Source: Chlorobiaceae bacterium
GTDB lineage: Bacteria; Bacteroidota; Chlorobiia; Chlorobiales; Chlorobiaceae
Assembly (NCBI GenBank): GCA_013334865.1
Contig: JAAXWS010000005.1
Span: forward strand, 90,704-154,703
Direction: 5' to 3'
DNA length: 64,000 nt
Numbering within the stretch: position 1 is the stretch's first letter; each line of letters begins with the position of its first letter. Both the position numbers and the translations under genes were made by a program. The notes under the pieces are model-generated. The model made no database searches. It worked only from the letters and a program-made list of their open reading frames with translations, and was not told where the DNA came from. Of this stretch, positions 26,725 through 35,320 are shown piece by piece.

Positions 26725-26764
26725 AATCTACCCCCCGAAAGTATCTGCATGGTCACGGTAAGTT
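26725..26764 (+). repeat. Boundary repeat, copy 2 (before the prohead protease gene)
   Basis: Shares AATCTACCCCCCGAAAG and CACGGTAAGTT with copy 1, with equal spacing of 12 variable bases. It lies between the terminator at 26657 and the protease start at 26809, where a promoter is expected. Confidence 0.75.
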
Positions 26765-26808
26765 ATTCGAAAGAGTAAATCAACCGTTTGAACCAAAAGG
26801 CAGAGACA

Positions 26809-28059
26809 ATGGCAATAGACCTATTCGCAAGACTCAGCAAGATCGACGAAGCCAAGCGTGAAGTATGGGGCATCGCGGTTGCCGAGGTGCCGGACAAAGC
26901 AAAAGAGATATTCGACTACCAGTCCAGCAAACCCAACTTCGAGAAGTGGAGCGCAGACGTATCCGCCGACACTGACGGCGCCTCCCTGGGGAACCTCCGG
27001 GCCATGCATGGCAAAGTTGCTGCCGGCAAACTCACCTCCATTGAGTTCGACGACGAGAACAAACAGATCGAGGTTGTGGCCAAGGTCATCGACGACAACG
27101 AGTGGCAGAAGGTACTCGAAGGTGTCTATACCGGTTTCTCGATCGGCGGCGATTACATGAAGAAGTGGGCAGACGGAAACCTGACCCGTTACACCGCAAA
27201 TCCGAACGAGCTGAGCCTTGTCGATCGCCCGTGCGTTCCGACCGCGAAGTTCTACCAGGTCATAAAGTCCGATGGTACGACCGAGCAGCGAGAACTCAAG
27301 GTCGAGGAAGACGCCCCTGCTGGACAGATCGAGAAGGTCGATGGCGCAGAAGACCACGACCTCAAAAAGTATGCAGGGGAGAGCATTTTCGACGTGCGCC
27401 AGGCCACCGCGTGCCTGAGCGATATCCTCTGGCTTTTCATGGATGAGGTTGGAGAGGCGGAAACGAACCCCGACCAGATCCAGAACCTGAAGGGGGCGAT
27501 AGACAACCTCAAGGCATTCATCATTTCTGAGATTCAGGAGCCGGATCCAGACCTCGAGGCAGCTGCTGCTGCAGCGGGTCAGGCAGCTGGTAGCCTCGCA
27601 ATGGCAGACCAGACCGGCGAGCTTGCAAAGGCAGGCAAAGAGATCAGCGCCAAGAACGCTGAGAAGGTGCAGCAGATCCACGACCATTCCGTCAGCATGG
27701 GCGCCGAGTGCGCCAAGTGTGACGGCGCAGATAAAGCGGACGGAGCCGGAAGCCTTGCCAAGGCTGAAGGGCTGGAAAAGTCACTCGGCGACCTTGCAAA
27801 GCGATTCGACGACCTCGAAAAGATGCTCACCAAGAGCACTGTAGAGAACGAGGCACTCACCAAGCGCATCAAGACACTCGAAGAAACCCCGATGCCGGCC
27901 AAGGGCGTCGCCAATGCGGTCGCAGGATTGGCGAAGGCCGATGATAACGGCATAGGCCAGCATGAGATTCGCAAGCAGTATGACGCGAAAGGCGAAGAGG
28001 ACGAGGTAGCCACGGCCTTAGCAAAAGTCTTCGATGACGGGCCGATAAGCGTCCGATAA
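26809..28059 (+). CDS. Prohead protease (XkdF-like) with C-terminal scaffold region
   Basis: A 416-residue protein starting MAIDLFARLSK at 26809. Residues 1-150 match the XkdF-type phage serine protease (REVWGIAVAEVPDKA; GASLGNLRAMHGKVAAGK; GVYTGFSIGGDYMKKW; LSLVDRPCVP). The rest is low-complexity and coiled coil (about 170-416: acidic segments, alanine-rich stretches, KSLGDLAKRFDDLEKM), as in protease-scaffold fusions. It would cleave itself and capsid partners during head maturation. It precedes the capsid gene. Confidence 0.85.
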   Translation: MAIDLFARLSKIDEAKREVWGIAVAEVPDKAKEIFDYQSSKPNFEKWSADVSADTDGASLGNLRAMHGKVAAGKLTSIEFDDENKQIEVVAKVIDDNEWQKVLEGVYTGFSIGGDYMKKWADGNLTRYTANPNELSLVDRPCVPTAKFYQVIKSDGTTEQRELKVEEDAPAGQIEKVDGAEDHDLKKYAGESIFDVRQATACLSDILWLFMDEVGEAETNPDQIQNLKGAIDNLKAFIISEIQEPDPDLEAAAAAAGQAAGSLAMADQTGELAKAGKEISAKNAEKVQQIHDHSVSMGAECAKCDGADKADGAGSLAKAEGLEKSLGDLAKRFDDLEKMLTKSTVENEALTKRIKTLEETPMPAKGVANAVAGLAKADDNGIGQHEIRKQYDAKGEEDEVATALAKVFDDGPISVR

Positions 28060-28087
28060 AAAGTTCAACCCAAAACCTACTCGAAAA

Positions 28088-29626
28088 ATGAAAACCGACA
28101 CTACCGATCAGACGCTTGAGCTTATTGCACAGGCACAGGCAAACCCACTTGGCAAGGCATTCTCTCAGCCGGGAAGCGCAACTACCGGTTTGGCCGTCTA
28201 TGACCTTGAGCCTGCCATTCGACTCATGTTCCCGGTCAACACCCCTCTCCGTAACAAAATCCCGAGGCTGAATGGGAAAGGCGGTATCCAGGCAAACTGG
28301 CGCATCTTTACGTCGATGCAGGCCGGCAAGACCCGTTCCGCAATCGAAGAAGGCAAGCGTAACGCAGCCGGTGCATTCACCGAAGTCGATTACCTCTCAA
28401 AATACGTTGGGTGGGGTGAAGACGACAGTGTGACCTGGGAAGCTGGTTATGCGGCACAAGGGTTTGGTACTGACCCGAAAGTGCTCGCCGCAAAAGGGAC
28501 CCTACTTCGTTCTTTCATTGGAGAGGAAAAGATGATCATCGGCGGCAACGGGACAGCAGTCGCCCTCGGCACTCCTGACGCCCCGACCTTGGCTCTCGTC
28601 GACAGCAAAGGCACGTTCTCTGACGCGACCACGTATTCTGTCGTTGTCGTCGCCCTGACTTTCCAGGCCTGGCACGACACCGTTGGCCTCAACAACGGCG
28701 CTATTGGTCTCAAGCCGAACCCGGCGACAGCGAAGGTCCCTGGGCTTGTCACCAGGACCAACATCAACGGAACGACGACGACCTACAACGGTGGCAGCTC
28801 GATTCCTTCCGGAAACACGATTCTGACCACCAAGGCAAGCCAGGCTATCGCAGCAACCACGACCGCCATCTCCGGCGCTTTCGGTTACGCATGGTACGTC
28901 GGCTCTGCAGGTGCTGAGAAGCTGGTCGCCCTTACCACCATTAACAGTGCTGTTATCACCGGCCCCGCAGCCGCTGGCGCACAGCTCGCATCAGCTCTGC
29001 CTGGCACCGATATGTCGAAGTGCTCAATCGAGTTCGATGGCCTCATCTATCAGGCGATCAAGTCCTATGTCAGTGGAGTCGGCGGTTACGTCCATTCCAT
29101 GCCTACGGGTACAGCAGGCACAGGAACCGGATTGACCAGTGACGGCGCTGACGGTATCGTCGAGATCAACGACGCATTGCAGACGATGTTCGACGTTTAC
29201 GGTGTATCCCCGAGCGTTATGTATGTCTCGAGCCAGGAGGCCAAGAACATCACCAAGAAGGTCGTCACCAATGGCGGCGGTGGTGCCGCATTGCTCCGTG
29301 CTGTTGTGAGCCAGGGTGGAGAAAACGCGATCAACGCAGGTTTTCGCGTCACATCGTACCTCAATCCGTTCACCGGCACACAGATCCGCATCGAGACGCA
29401 CCGAAGCATGCCGGCGGGCACGATCCTCCTTATGGCAGAGACGCTTGACTACCCGCTGGCCGAGTTCGGCGAGTACCCCGCCCGTATGCTTATGCGCAGG
29501 GAGTACCATCAGGTGACCTGGGCAGAGACGGATAGGTCCACTCAGTATGGTACGTATGCGGACGGCGTTCTGCAGCACATCGCTCCGTGGGCGATGGCAG
29601 TCATTACCAACATCGCCAACCAGTAA
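28088..29626 (+). CDS. Major capsid protein with an inserted Ig-like domain
   Basis: A 512-residue protein directly after the protease, the expected place of the HK97-fold capsid. The N-terminal arm and E-loop region (FPVNTPLRNKIPRLNGKGG; WRIFTSMQAGKTRS) and C-terminal A-domain (FRVTSYLNPFTGTQIRIE; MPAGTILLMAETLDYPL) flank a Thr/Ala/Gly-rich middle (about 165-300) that resembles an Ig-like surface insertion. Length above the usual ~300-400 residues is explained by that insert. Confidence 0.85.
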   Translation: MKTDTTDQTLELIAQAQANPLGKAFSQPGSATTGLAVYDLEPAIRLMFPVNTPLRNKIPRLNGKGGIQANWRIFTSMQAGKTRSAIEEGKRNAAGAFTEVDYLSKYVGWGEDDSVTWEAGYAAQGFGTDPKVLAAKGTLLRSFIGEEKMIIGGNGTAVALGTPDAPTLALVDSKGTFSDATTYSVVVVALTFQAWHDTVGLNNGAIGLKPNPATAKVPGLVTRTNINGTTTTYNGGSSIPSGNTILTTKASQAIAATTTAISGAFGYAWYVGSAGAEKLVALTTINSAVITGPAAAGAQLASALPGTDMSKCSIEFDGLIYQAIKSYVSGVGGYVHSMPTGTAGTGTGLTSDGADGIVEINDALQTMFDVYGVSPSVMYVSSQEAKNITKKVVTNGGGGAALLRAVVSQGGENAINAGFRVTSYLNPFTGTQIRIETHRSMPAGTILLMAETLDYPLAEFGEYPARMLMRREYHQVTWAETDRSTQYGTYADGVLQHIAPWAMAVITNIANQ

Positions 29627-29652
29627 GCGCAACGCGAAGAACATTACAGAAC

Positions 29653-29679
29653 TGCCCCGGCCCGGTAAAGGTCGGGGCA
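29653..29679 (+). terminator. Hairpin after the capsid gene
   Basis: TGCCCCG and CGGGGCA pair over 7 bp with an inner CC/GG extension. Only a short AT-rich tail follows. It may reduce read-through into the connector genes, giving more capsid than connector, or simply protect the capsid mRNA. Confidence 0.6.
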
Positions 29680-29692
29680 TAATTATCGAATC

Positions 29693-29983
29693 ATGAGCAC
29701 CATCAACGTAAAGTTTCCTGAAGGCCTATCCGGAGTGTCGGTCGGCAACATTCAGTATGCACCACTCAAAGAGGACCGTATCATAGCCGTCCCTGTGGAA
29801 GTGAAAGACGCATTCTTGGCTTTCGGCTGTCTTGTCGTAGGCGAGAATATCCCTGCCGAAGCTGAAAAACCCCAGGTAGTCGATGTTCCTGTCGATGCTC
29901 CTGCTGACACGGCAACGTTAGAGGACCAGGAAAAAGCAGCCACGACAAAAGGTGGTTCAGCAAAACCAGAAAAGAATAAGTAA
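29693..29983 (+). CDS. Small head protein, unknown function
   Basis: A 96-residue protein between the capsid and the head-tail connector. The N-terminal half is beta-rich (MSTINVKFPEGLSGVSVGN), the C-terminal half is acidic, Ala/Lys-rich and probably disordered. Position suggests a head accessory or stabilising protein. Confidence 0.55.
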   Translation: MSTINVKFPEGLSGVSVGNIQYAPLKEDRIIAVPVEVKDAFLAFGCLVVGENIPAEAEKPQVVDVPVDAPADTATLEDQEKAATTKGGSAKPEKNK

Positions 29984-29986
29984 CAG

Positions 29987-30532
29987 ATGGCGGACCTGAC
30001 GACACTCGCAGCAGTGAAGGCCTATCTCGGCCTCACCACAACCGACGATGACACGCTCATTGCATCGCTCGTCGTCGGCGAGAGTGCGTTCATAGAGTCG
30101 TTTTGCTCGAGGTCTTTTTCAGTGCAGTCTTACATGCAGGCATTCGCCGGGAACGGGAAAAGTCAGTGGATGCCGACCTGGTTTCCTGTCGCCAATGTCA
30201 GCTGCCTGAAAATCAATGGGGTCGACATACCCGCAGCGCCAGACATCAATTCCCCTGGCTGGTTTTTGATCAACGAGACGGTTTACCTCAACGGCTATGC
30301 CTTCGAGTGGTCAAGGACCCCAAACTGCTCATGCACCTACACGGCAGGCATGCTGCCGACTTACGACATCAAGCAGGCCTGCATAGAGCTGGTGGCAATA
30401 AGGCACAGAGAGCGTGATAGGATCGGGAAGTCGTCAGACGCCTTGGCCGGAGCCACCACCTCATACATCGTCAAGGCGATGCCGGACCATGTTGCAGCGA
30501 TTCTCAAGCCGTACCGGAGGGTAACAGCATGA
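29987..30532 (+). CDS. Head-tail connector (gp6-like)
   Basis: A 181-residue protein with the typical N-terminal helix pattern of the HK97 gp6/SPP1 gp15 adaptor (LAAVKAYLGLTTTDDDTLIASLVVGESAFIE, shown in part as TTDDDTLIASLVV). It extends the portal ring for tail attachment. It overlaps the next gene by 4 bases. Confidence 0.85.
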   Translation: MADLTTLAAVKAYLGLTTTDDDTLIASLVVGESAFIESFCSRSFSVQSYMQAFAGNGKSQWMPTWFPVANVSCLKINGVDIPAAPDINSPGWFLINETVYLNGYAFEWSRTPNCSCTYTAGMLPTYDIKQACIELVAIRHRERDRIGKSSDALAGATTSYIVKAMPDHVAAILKPYRRVTA

Positions 30533-30990
30533 TCACTGCCGAGCTCATCAAAGGCCAAGACGCCGTCCAGCGGCTACAGGGCGCAGGGCCTCGCATTGCA
30601 TCTGCACTTGAAAAAAGCGTGCTGTCCATGGCGATCAAGCTGAGAAACCACATCAAGGAAAACAAGCTCACTGGTCAGGTACTGCATGTGCGCAGCGAAA
30701 CACTTCGCGGCAGCATCCACTACGAGACTGATTTCAGCGGTTCGAAGAAAATGGCCGAAGTCGGCACGAATGTCGTTTATGCACGGATTCACGAGTATGG
30801 CGGAGAGATCCTCCCGAAGAACGGCAAGTACCTCAAGTTCAAGATCGGCGGGCAGTGGGTGTCGGTTGACAAGGTCGTGCTGCCGAAGCGCTCGTTTCTC
30901 ATGTCCGCAGTCAGAGAACTTGTGCCGGAGATCGACGCGGCTCTCAAGGACGCACTCAATACAGAACTCCGCAAACTGAAGCAGGCATGA
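30529..30990 (+). CDS. HK97 gp10-like/Mu gpG-like tail completion protein
   Basis: A 153-residue protein. VGTNVVYARIHEYGGEI is the family's signature segment, and RSETLRGSIHYETDF precedes it. Such proteins join head and tail. It is coupled on both sides by ATGA overlaps. Confidence 0.82.
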   Translation: MITAELIKGQDAVQRLQGAGPRIASALEKSVLSMAIKLRNHIKENKLTGQVLHVRSETLRGSIHYETDFSGSKKMAEVGTNVVYARIHEYGGEILPKNGKYLKFKIGGQWVSVDKVVLPKRSFLMSAVRELVPEIDAALKDALNTELRKLKQA

Positions 30991-31421
30991 TCGCCGACCG
31001 CGAACAGATCCACCTCGCCTTGTTCAACAAGGTCAAGGGGCTTGTAGGAGCCAAGACAGTATCACGCAGGCTCAAGGGTTGGACTGACGTGCCGAAGTCA
31101 GAGCAGCCGGCAGTATTCGTCGTAAAGGGCAATGAGCAGGTCATGAGGCAGACCGGATTGCCGGCACATTACGCGCTTGATTTCGCCATCTGGATATACG
31201 TGAAGCATGAGAGCCAGAGCGTTATCCCGTCGTCGATTCTTGACGGGTTTTACGCACAGGTCGAAACAATGCTTGCCTCTCCTGCCGGACTCCAGGAGGG
31301 AAAGCAGACCCTTGGCGGCCTTGTCCATGACTGCCGGGTTGAGGGCACAATAGAGACTGATGAGGGATGGCTTGGAGATCAGGCTGTCGCAAAAATACCG
31401 ATCAAGATTTTAACCACTTAA
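30987..31421 (+). CDS. Tail terminator-like protein
   Basis: A 144-residue protein in the place of the tail terminator (lambda gpU type). It starts IADREQIHLALFNKV and has the mixed alpha/beta pattern with PAVFVVKGNEQV and ALDFAIWIYVKHE. Assignment rests on position and fold pattern. Confidence 0.6.
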   Translation: MIADREQIHLALFNKVKGLVGAKTVSRRLKGWTDVPKSEQPAVFVVKGNEQVMRQTGLPAHYALDFAIWIYVKHESQSVIPSSILDGFYAQVETMLASPAGLQEGKQTLGGLVHDCRVEGTIETDEGWLGDQAVAKIPIKILTT

Positions 31422-31432
31422 CGAATACAACT

Positions 31433-32206
31433 ATGCAACGCTCATTTGGATCAGGATCGCTTTACGCAATCCCGAAGTATGACGCTTACGGCAACGCCAT
31501 CACCACGCCGACGCCAGTAAAGTTTGGTACTGTCCAGAACTTTTCACTGGATATTTCAGGAGACCTGAAAGAGCTTTATGGGCAAAGCCAGTTTGCCGAA
31601 GAGATTGCTTCCGGCAAGAAAAAAGTCACTGGAAAGATGCAGTTCGCCGCGATCAACGGGCGGCTGTATAACTCATTGCTGTTCGGCCAGACGCTGGCGG
31701 CTGGTGTTGATATCGCCTACAACGACGTTATCGGATCGGTCATCCCTGCCACTCCATACCAGATCACTCCGACCGTCCCAAATTCTGGCGTATGGGCGAC
31801 TGACCTTGGTGTTATCAACCTGGCAACAGGCAGCCCACTTACTCGTGTAGCTGCAGCTGGAACTCCGACAACCGGCCAGTACACGGTTGCAGCTGGCGTC
31901 TATACCTTTGCTTCTGCAGATGCTGGCCAGACGGTGCTTATCAACTTTGAGTATACCGCCACTTCGACAGGGTCAGCGATCATAGACGTCTACAACCTGC
32001 CCATGGGGTACAACCCTACGTTCAGCCTCTATTTTGGTTCTACCTTCAGCGGCCAGAATACGGCCTTTATTATCGACAAATGCGTGTCCACCAAGTTCAG
32101 CTTCTCGACAAAGTTGGACGACTTCACGATTCCGGAAATAGACTTCACGGCGTGCGTCAACCCGCTGACAAACCGGGTGATGAGGATTGCGACGACGGCA
32201 GTTTAA
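31433..32206 (+). CDS. Major tail tube protein
   Basis: A 257-residue beta-rich protein starting MQRSFGSGSLYAIPKY at 31433; the frame is open upstream into the previous gene, but that part has no conserved look. KFGTVQNFSLDISGDLKELY and SGKKKVTGKMQFAAI are typical of tube proteins. It precedes the G/GT chaperone pair and the tape measure, the usual order. Confidence 0.8.
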   Translation: MQRSFGSGSLYAIPKYDAYGNAITTPTPVKFGTVQNFSLDISGDLKELYGQSQFAEEIASGKKKVTGKMQFAAINGRLYNSLLFGQTLAAGVDIAYNDVIGSVIPATPYQITPTVPNSGVWATDLGVINLATGSPLTRVAAAGTPTTGQYTVAAGVYTFASADAGQTVLINFEYTATSTGSAIIDVYNLPMGYNPTFSLYFGSTFSGQNTAFIIDKCVSTKFSFSTKLDDFTIPEIDFTACVNPLTNRVMRIATTAV

Positions 32207-32240
32207 CAACGGACAACATCAACCACGAAAAAGAACAGCA

Positions 32241-32570
32241 ATGATCGCAGGAGTTAAGCACACGTTTCCCGGAGGCAGGATATTGATCCTGCCTCCCTTA
32301 TCCATTGCAGCCCTCAAGCTGCACAAGGATGATATCAAGGCCATGCGAGAGGATATCGGCAACATCGACAATTTCGAGAAAGCTGTTACGATCATTACCG
32401 CATCGGCAAAAAGGAATTACCCGGACATCACTGAGGCTGAAATCGAAGACCTCCTTGACGTAAAGTCCGTATGGGCGGTTTTCAGGATCGTCATGGGTTC
32501 GTCGGGCCTCGAAGAAACGATAGACGACAGCGCCCAGGGGGAAGCGGCGCCGGTGCGAAAGAAGAAATAG
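32241..32570 (+). CDS. Tail assembly chaperone, upstream frame (G-like)
   Basis: A 109-residue protein starting MIAGVKHTFPGGR at 32241. It lies between tail tube and tape measure, the place of lambda G. Its C-terminal part overlaps a second frame (-1) that runs to 32785, and a GGGGGAA run at 32537-32543 lies in the overlap. It should coat the tape measure protein during tail assembly. Confidence 0.78.
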   Translation: MIAGVKHTFPGGRILILPPLSIAALKLHKDDIKAMREDIGNIDNFEKAVTIITASAKRNYPDITEAEIEDLLDVKSVWAVFRIVMGSSGLEETIDDSAQGEAAPVRKKK

Positions 32571-32785
32571 ACCTTGATGAACTGACCATCCACCTCGTCA
32601 TGAGCACCGGCATGAGTCTCTTCGAAGTAGATGAGCAGTTTGATATCCCGAGAGTGAAGGCCTTGTACAAGTATTGCGAGCATAGTCCACCGGTACACGT
32701 TGCGGTAGCACGATACCTGGGCTACAAGATGCCGGACAAGGCAAGCGAGCAAGACCGAGACGAATTTATACGATCCCTTCTATGA
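32540..32785 (+). CDS. Tail assembly chaperone, frameshifted extension (T-like)
   Basis: The -1 frame relative to the G-like gene, open through the overlap and coding for about 81 residues (KEEIDLDELTIHLVMSTGMS and onward). A slip at G GGG GAA (32537-32543) would give a ~181-residue GT fusion. There is no good independent start in this frame. The G/GT arrangement is established for lambda-like phages; use of this exact site is inferred. Confidence 0.72.
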   Translation, partial: GSGAGAKEEIDLDELTIHLVMSTGMSLFEVDEQFDIPRVKALYKYCEHSPPVHVAVARYLGYKMPDKASEQDRDEFIRSLL

Positions 32786-35316
32786 GTTTCGACCCATCAC
32801 AAGATACCGTCTGGCGCTTTGGAGCCGATACCGCTGACCTCGAATCCGGAGCGCAGCGGGCGGCCAACGCCATCAAGCAGAGCACTGAACAGTCAAAGAC
32901 TGCGTTCAGTGGGGCGGCGAGCCACTCGAAAGATCAGGTGTCATCCATCCTCGACAGCTTCAGCGGCCTCCACGAAGGCATGAAAGGAGGGATTGAAGGC
33001 ATATCGGGCGCCTTCGAAGGGCTGTCTGGCGTAATCGGGAAGTTCACGGGCATTCTTGCTGGTGGGGCGGCTTTAGCTGAGTCGGTACATGCTATCATCG
33101 AAGAGGGCGGGGAGGTCCGCAAGCTCATGAACACCTTCGGCATGGCCAGCGACAAAGCCGCTGAACTCAACACCTCGTTGAAGCTGGTCGGCATGTCCTC
33201 CGACGAGTACGCTGGTATGGCCATGAAGCTCGACCGGCAGCTCAAGATGAACGAGGGTTCGCTGAACAAGCTCGGAGTTGCCACCAGGGACTCAAACGGC
33301 AATCTGCTCGACCAGCAGACGCTCATGCAGAACGCATCGTCCACCATGATGCAGTATGAGGCGGGCTCGGACCGCAATGCCGTCGCCATGCAGCTGTTTG
33401 GACGCAATGCCGACGCGGCTCAGCAGCTGATGAAGCTCAACAACGATGTAATGGCGCGAGGCACAGAGTTGACCGAAAAGCTCGGCCTGGTTATGAGCGG
33501 GGAAACACTGGAAGCGATCAAACAATACAAGATGGAGTTTTCCGCAGTCAAGATCGTCGGCGAGGCGTTTTTCTCCCATATCGGCGAAGCTATGTTGCCG
33601 GCACTCACCAGCCTTGGGGCAACTTTTGAGGATATAGGCGTGACCGTCATGCCGGCATTTATCCTCGAGGTCGAGCAGCTCGGCGCATGGCTTAAGGGAT
33701 TGGCTGATCTTGTAGGCGAAGCATGGAGCGTTATCAAAGATGTGTTCAGCGCCTGGGCGGACGCGATAAAGGACGTTTTCGGAGCCATTTGGCCGGAAGC
33801 GATAGAGCTATACGAAAAGTACATCGTCAAGGGCAAAGCCGCGATCGTCGGGTTTAAGCTGATCATAGAGGAGGTATTCGAGGCGATCCGGCTTGTGTTG
33901 ATGGAGGGCGTTAACAACTTTCGCACGCTCGCCGAGGTGGTCAAAGATGCGCTTACAGGGAATTGGGGCGCTATTGGTGATGCTATCAATGCGGGCGGAG
34001 AGCGAGCTCGGGCAATTTTCAACGAGCACCTGAACCGCATGAAGGCCGACGCAATGAAGGCCAAGCACGACATCAATGCGGCTATGAATGGAGAAGAAGG
34101 AGCGCCAGCGACACCAAAGGGTGGCCATAAGCACGTCGGAAATCTTGGAAAAGAAAAGAAGGAGAAAAGTGGCGACACCCGCATGAGCGAGTGGGAAGCG
34201 GAGCTCATGAATCAGCAGATTTATGCCGATGAGTCAGGAACCCTTCACAGGCGGACACTCGAAGAAGACCGGCAGTTCTGGGAAAACAAGCTCAAGACCG
34301 CAGGATTGACGCAGAAAGAACTGCAGGAGATCCACAAAAAGATCGCGCAGGCCAACAAACAGGAGCTGACCGAGAAGATGAAGGATCAGCAAGCATATGC
34401 TTTGGAGCAGCTCGACGAAGCGATGGCAGCAGCACAGTCTGAAATCGCTATCGAGGAAGAGAAGCTCAAGACTTTGCACGATCTCGGGCAGGTGAACGAC
34501 ACGCAATTCCTCTCTGATTTGCGTGCCTTCGAAGATCTGCGGTACCAGATCGAAATCGAAGCGCAAGAGAAGCGCATAAAGCTCGCAGAGAAAGACCCGA
34601 ATCATCCAGAGAACGCTCGCAAGGCCTACGCGCAGCTCCTGAAACTTCAGCAGCAGTACGATCTTGCGCATCTCAAGGCGACCGATGACATGGTCAAGCA
34701 GGAAAAGAAGCTCTGGACTGAGTTGTCAAAGTCGATCAGCGACGGAGTAGGCCAGGCACTTGGCGGATTCATTGTTGGTACAAAGTCCTGGGGCCAGGCT
34801 GTCACCAGCATATTCCAGAGCGTGCAGAACGCTTTCGGGCAGATGATCGGCAAGATGATTGCCGGCTACCTCGAAGAGCAGGGCGCGGCCATTCTCGGTA
34901 TCGGCGTTAAGAAAGCAGAGGCAGCCACCACTCAGGGAAGTGCAGCGATGAAGGCTGCTGACTCGCAAGCCGGGATACCAATAATCGGGCCCGCTCTGGC
35001 GATAGCTGCTTTTGCCGGCATCATGGCGCTTACCACGCACTCTGCAGAAGGTGGGTTTGATATTCCCGCAGGACTCAGCCCGGTAACCCAGCTCCATCCG
35101 AAAGAAATGGTTTTACCAGAACGGTTGGCTGACAATGTCCGCAAAATGACGGGGAATGGAGGCGGAAGCGGAGCACAAGCATTCAATATCAACATCACGG
35201 CGATGGACGGACAGTCCGTCCGGAGATTCTTTAACCAGCACAAGACGGAGTTGATGAAATCGTTGCGCGACGCGACCCGCAACGGATCCCACCTTTCCTT
35301 GCGCCCAACCAGCTAA
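32782..35316 (+). CDS. Tape measure protein
   Basis: An 844-residue protein, largest of the tail genes, that sets tail length. It is helical and Ala/Lys/Glu-rich, with hydrophobic segments around residues 85-110 (GVIGKFTGILAGGAALAE) and 720-755 (IPIIGPALAIAAFAGIMAL), and coiled coils at about 500-650. By the rough rule of 0.15 nm per residue the tail would be near 125 nm. The C-terminal MALTTHSAEGGFDIPAGLSP stretch is common in phage tape measures. Confidence 0.92.
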   Translation: MSFDPSQDTVWRFGADTADLESGAQRAANAIKQSTEQSKTAFSGAASHSKDQVSSILDSFSGLHEGMKGGIEGISGAFEGLSGVIGKFTGILAGGAALAESVHAIIEEGGEVRKLMNTFGMASDKAAELNTSLKLVGMSSDEYAGMAMKLDRQLKMNEGSLNKLGVATRDSNGNLLDQQTLMQNASSTMMQYEAGSDRNAVAMQLFGRNADAAQQLMKLNNDVMARGTELTEKLGLVMSGETLEAIKQYKMEFSAVKIVGEAFFSHIGEAMLPALTSLGATFEDIGVTVMPAFILEVEQLGAWLKGLADLVGEAWSVIKDVFSAWADAIKDVFGAIWPEAIELYEKYIVKGKAAIVGFKLIIEEVFEAIRLVLMEGVNNFRTLAEVVKDALTGNWGAIGDAINAGGERARAIFNEHLNRMKADAMKAKHDINAAMNGEEGAPATPKGGHKHVGNLGKEKKEKSGDTRMSEWEAELMNQQIYADESGTLHRRTLEEDRQFWENKLKTAGLTQKELQEIHKKIAQANKQELTEKMKDQQAYALEQLDEAMAAAQSEIAIEEEKLKTLHDLGQVNDTQFLSDLRAFEDLRYQIEIEAQEKRIKLAEKDPNHPENARKAYAQLLKLQQQYDLAHLKATDDMVKQEKKLWTELSKSISDGVGQALGGFIVGTKSWGQAVTSIFQSVQNAFGQMIGKMIAGYLEEQGAAILGIGVKKAEAATTQGSAAMKAADSQAGIPIIGPALAIAAFAGIMALTTHSAEGGFDIPAGLSPVTQLHPKEMVLPERLADNVRKMTGNGGGSGAQAFNINITAMDGQSVRRFFNQHKTELMKSLRDATRNGSHLSLRPTS

Positions 35317-35320
35317 GACC

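Noticed and set aside
26637..26861. Frame of 74 codons between MuF and protease
   Set aside because: It spans a strong terminator and boundary repeat copy 2, so it is not expected to be translated.
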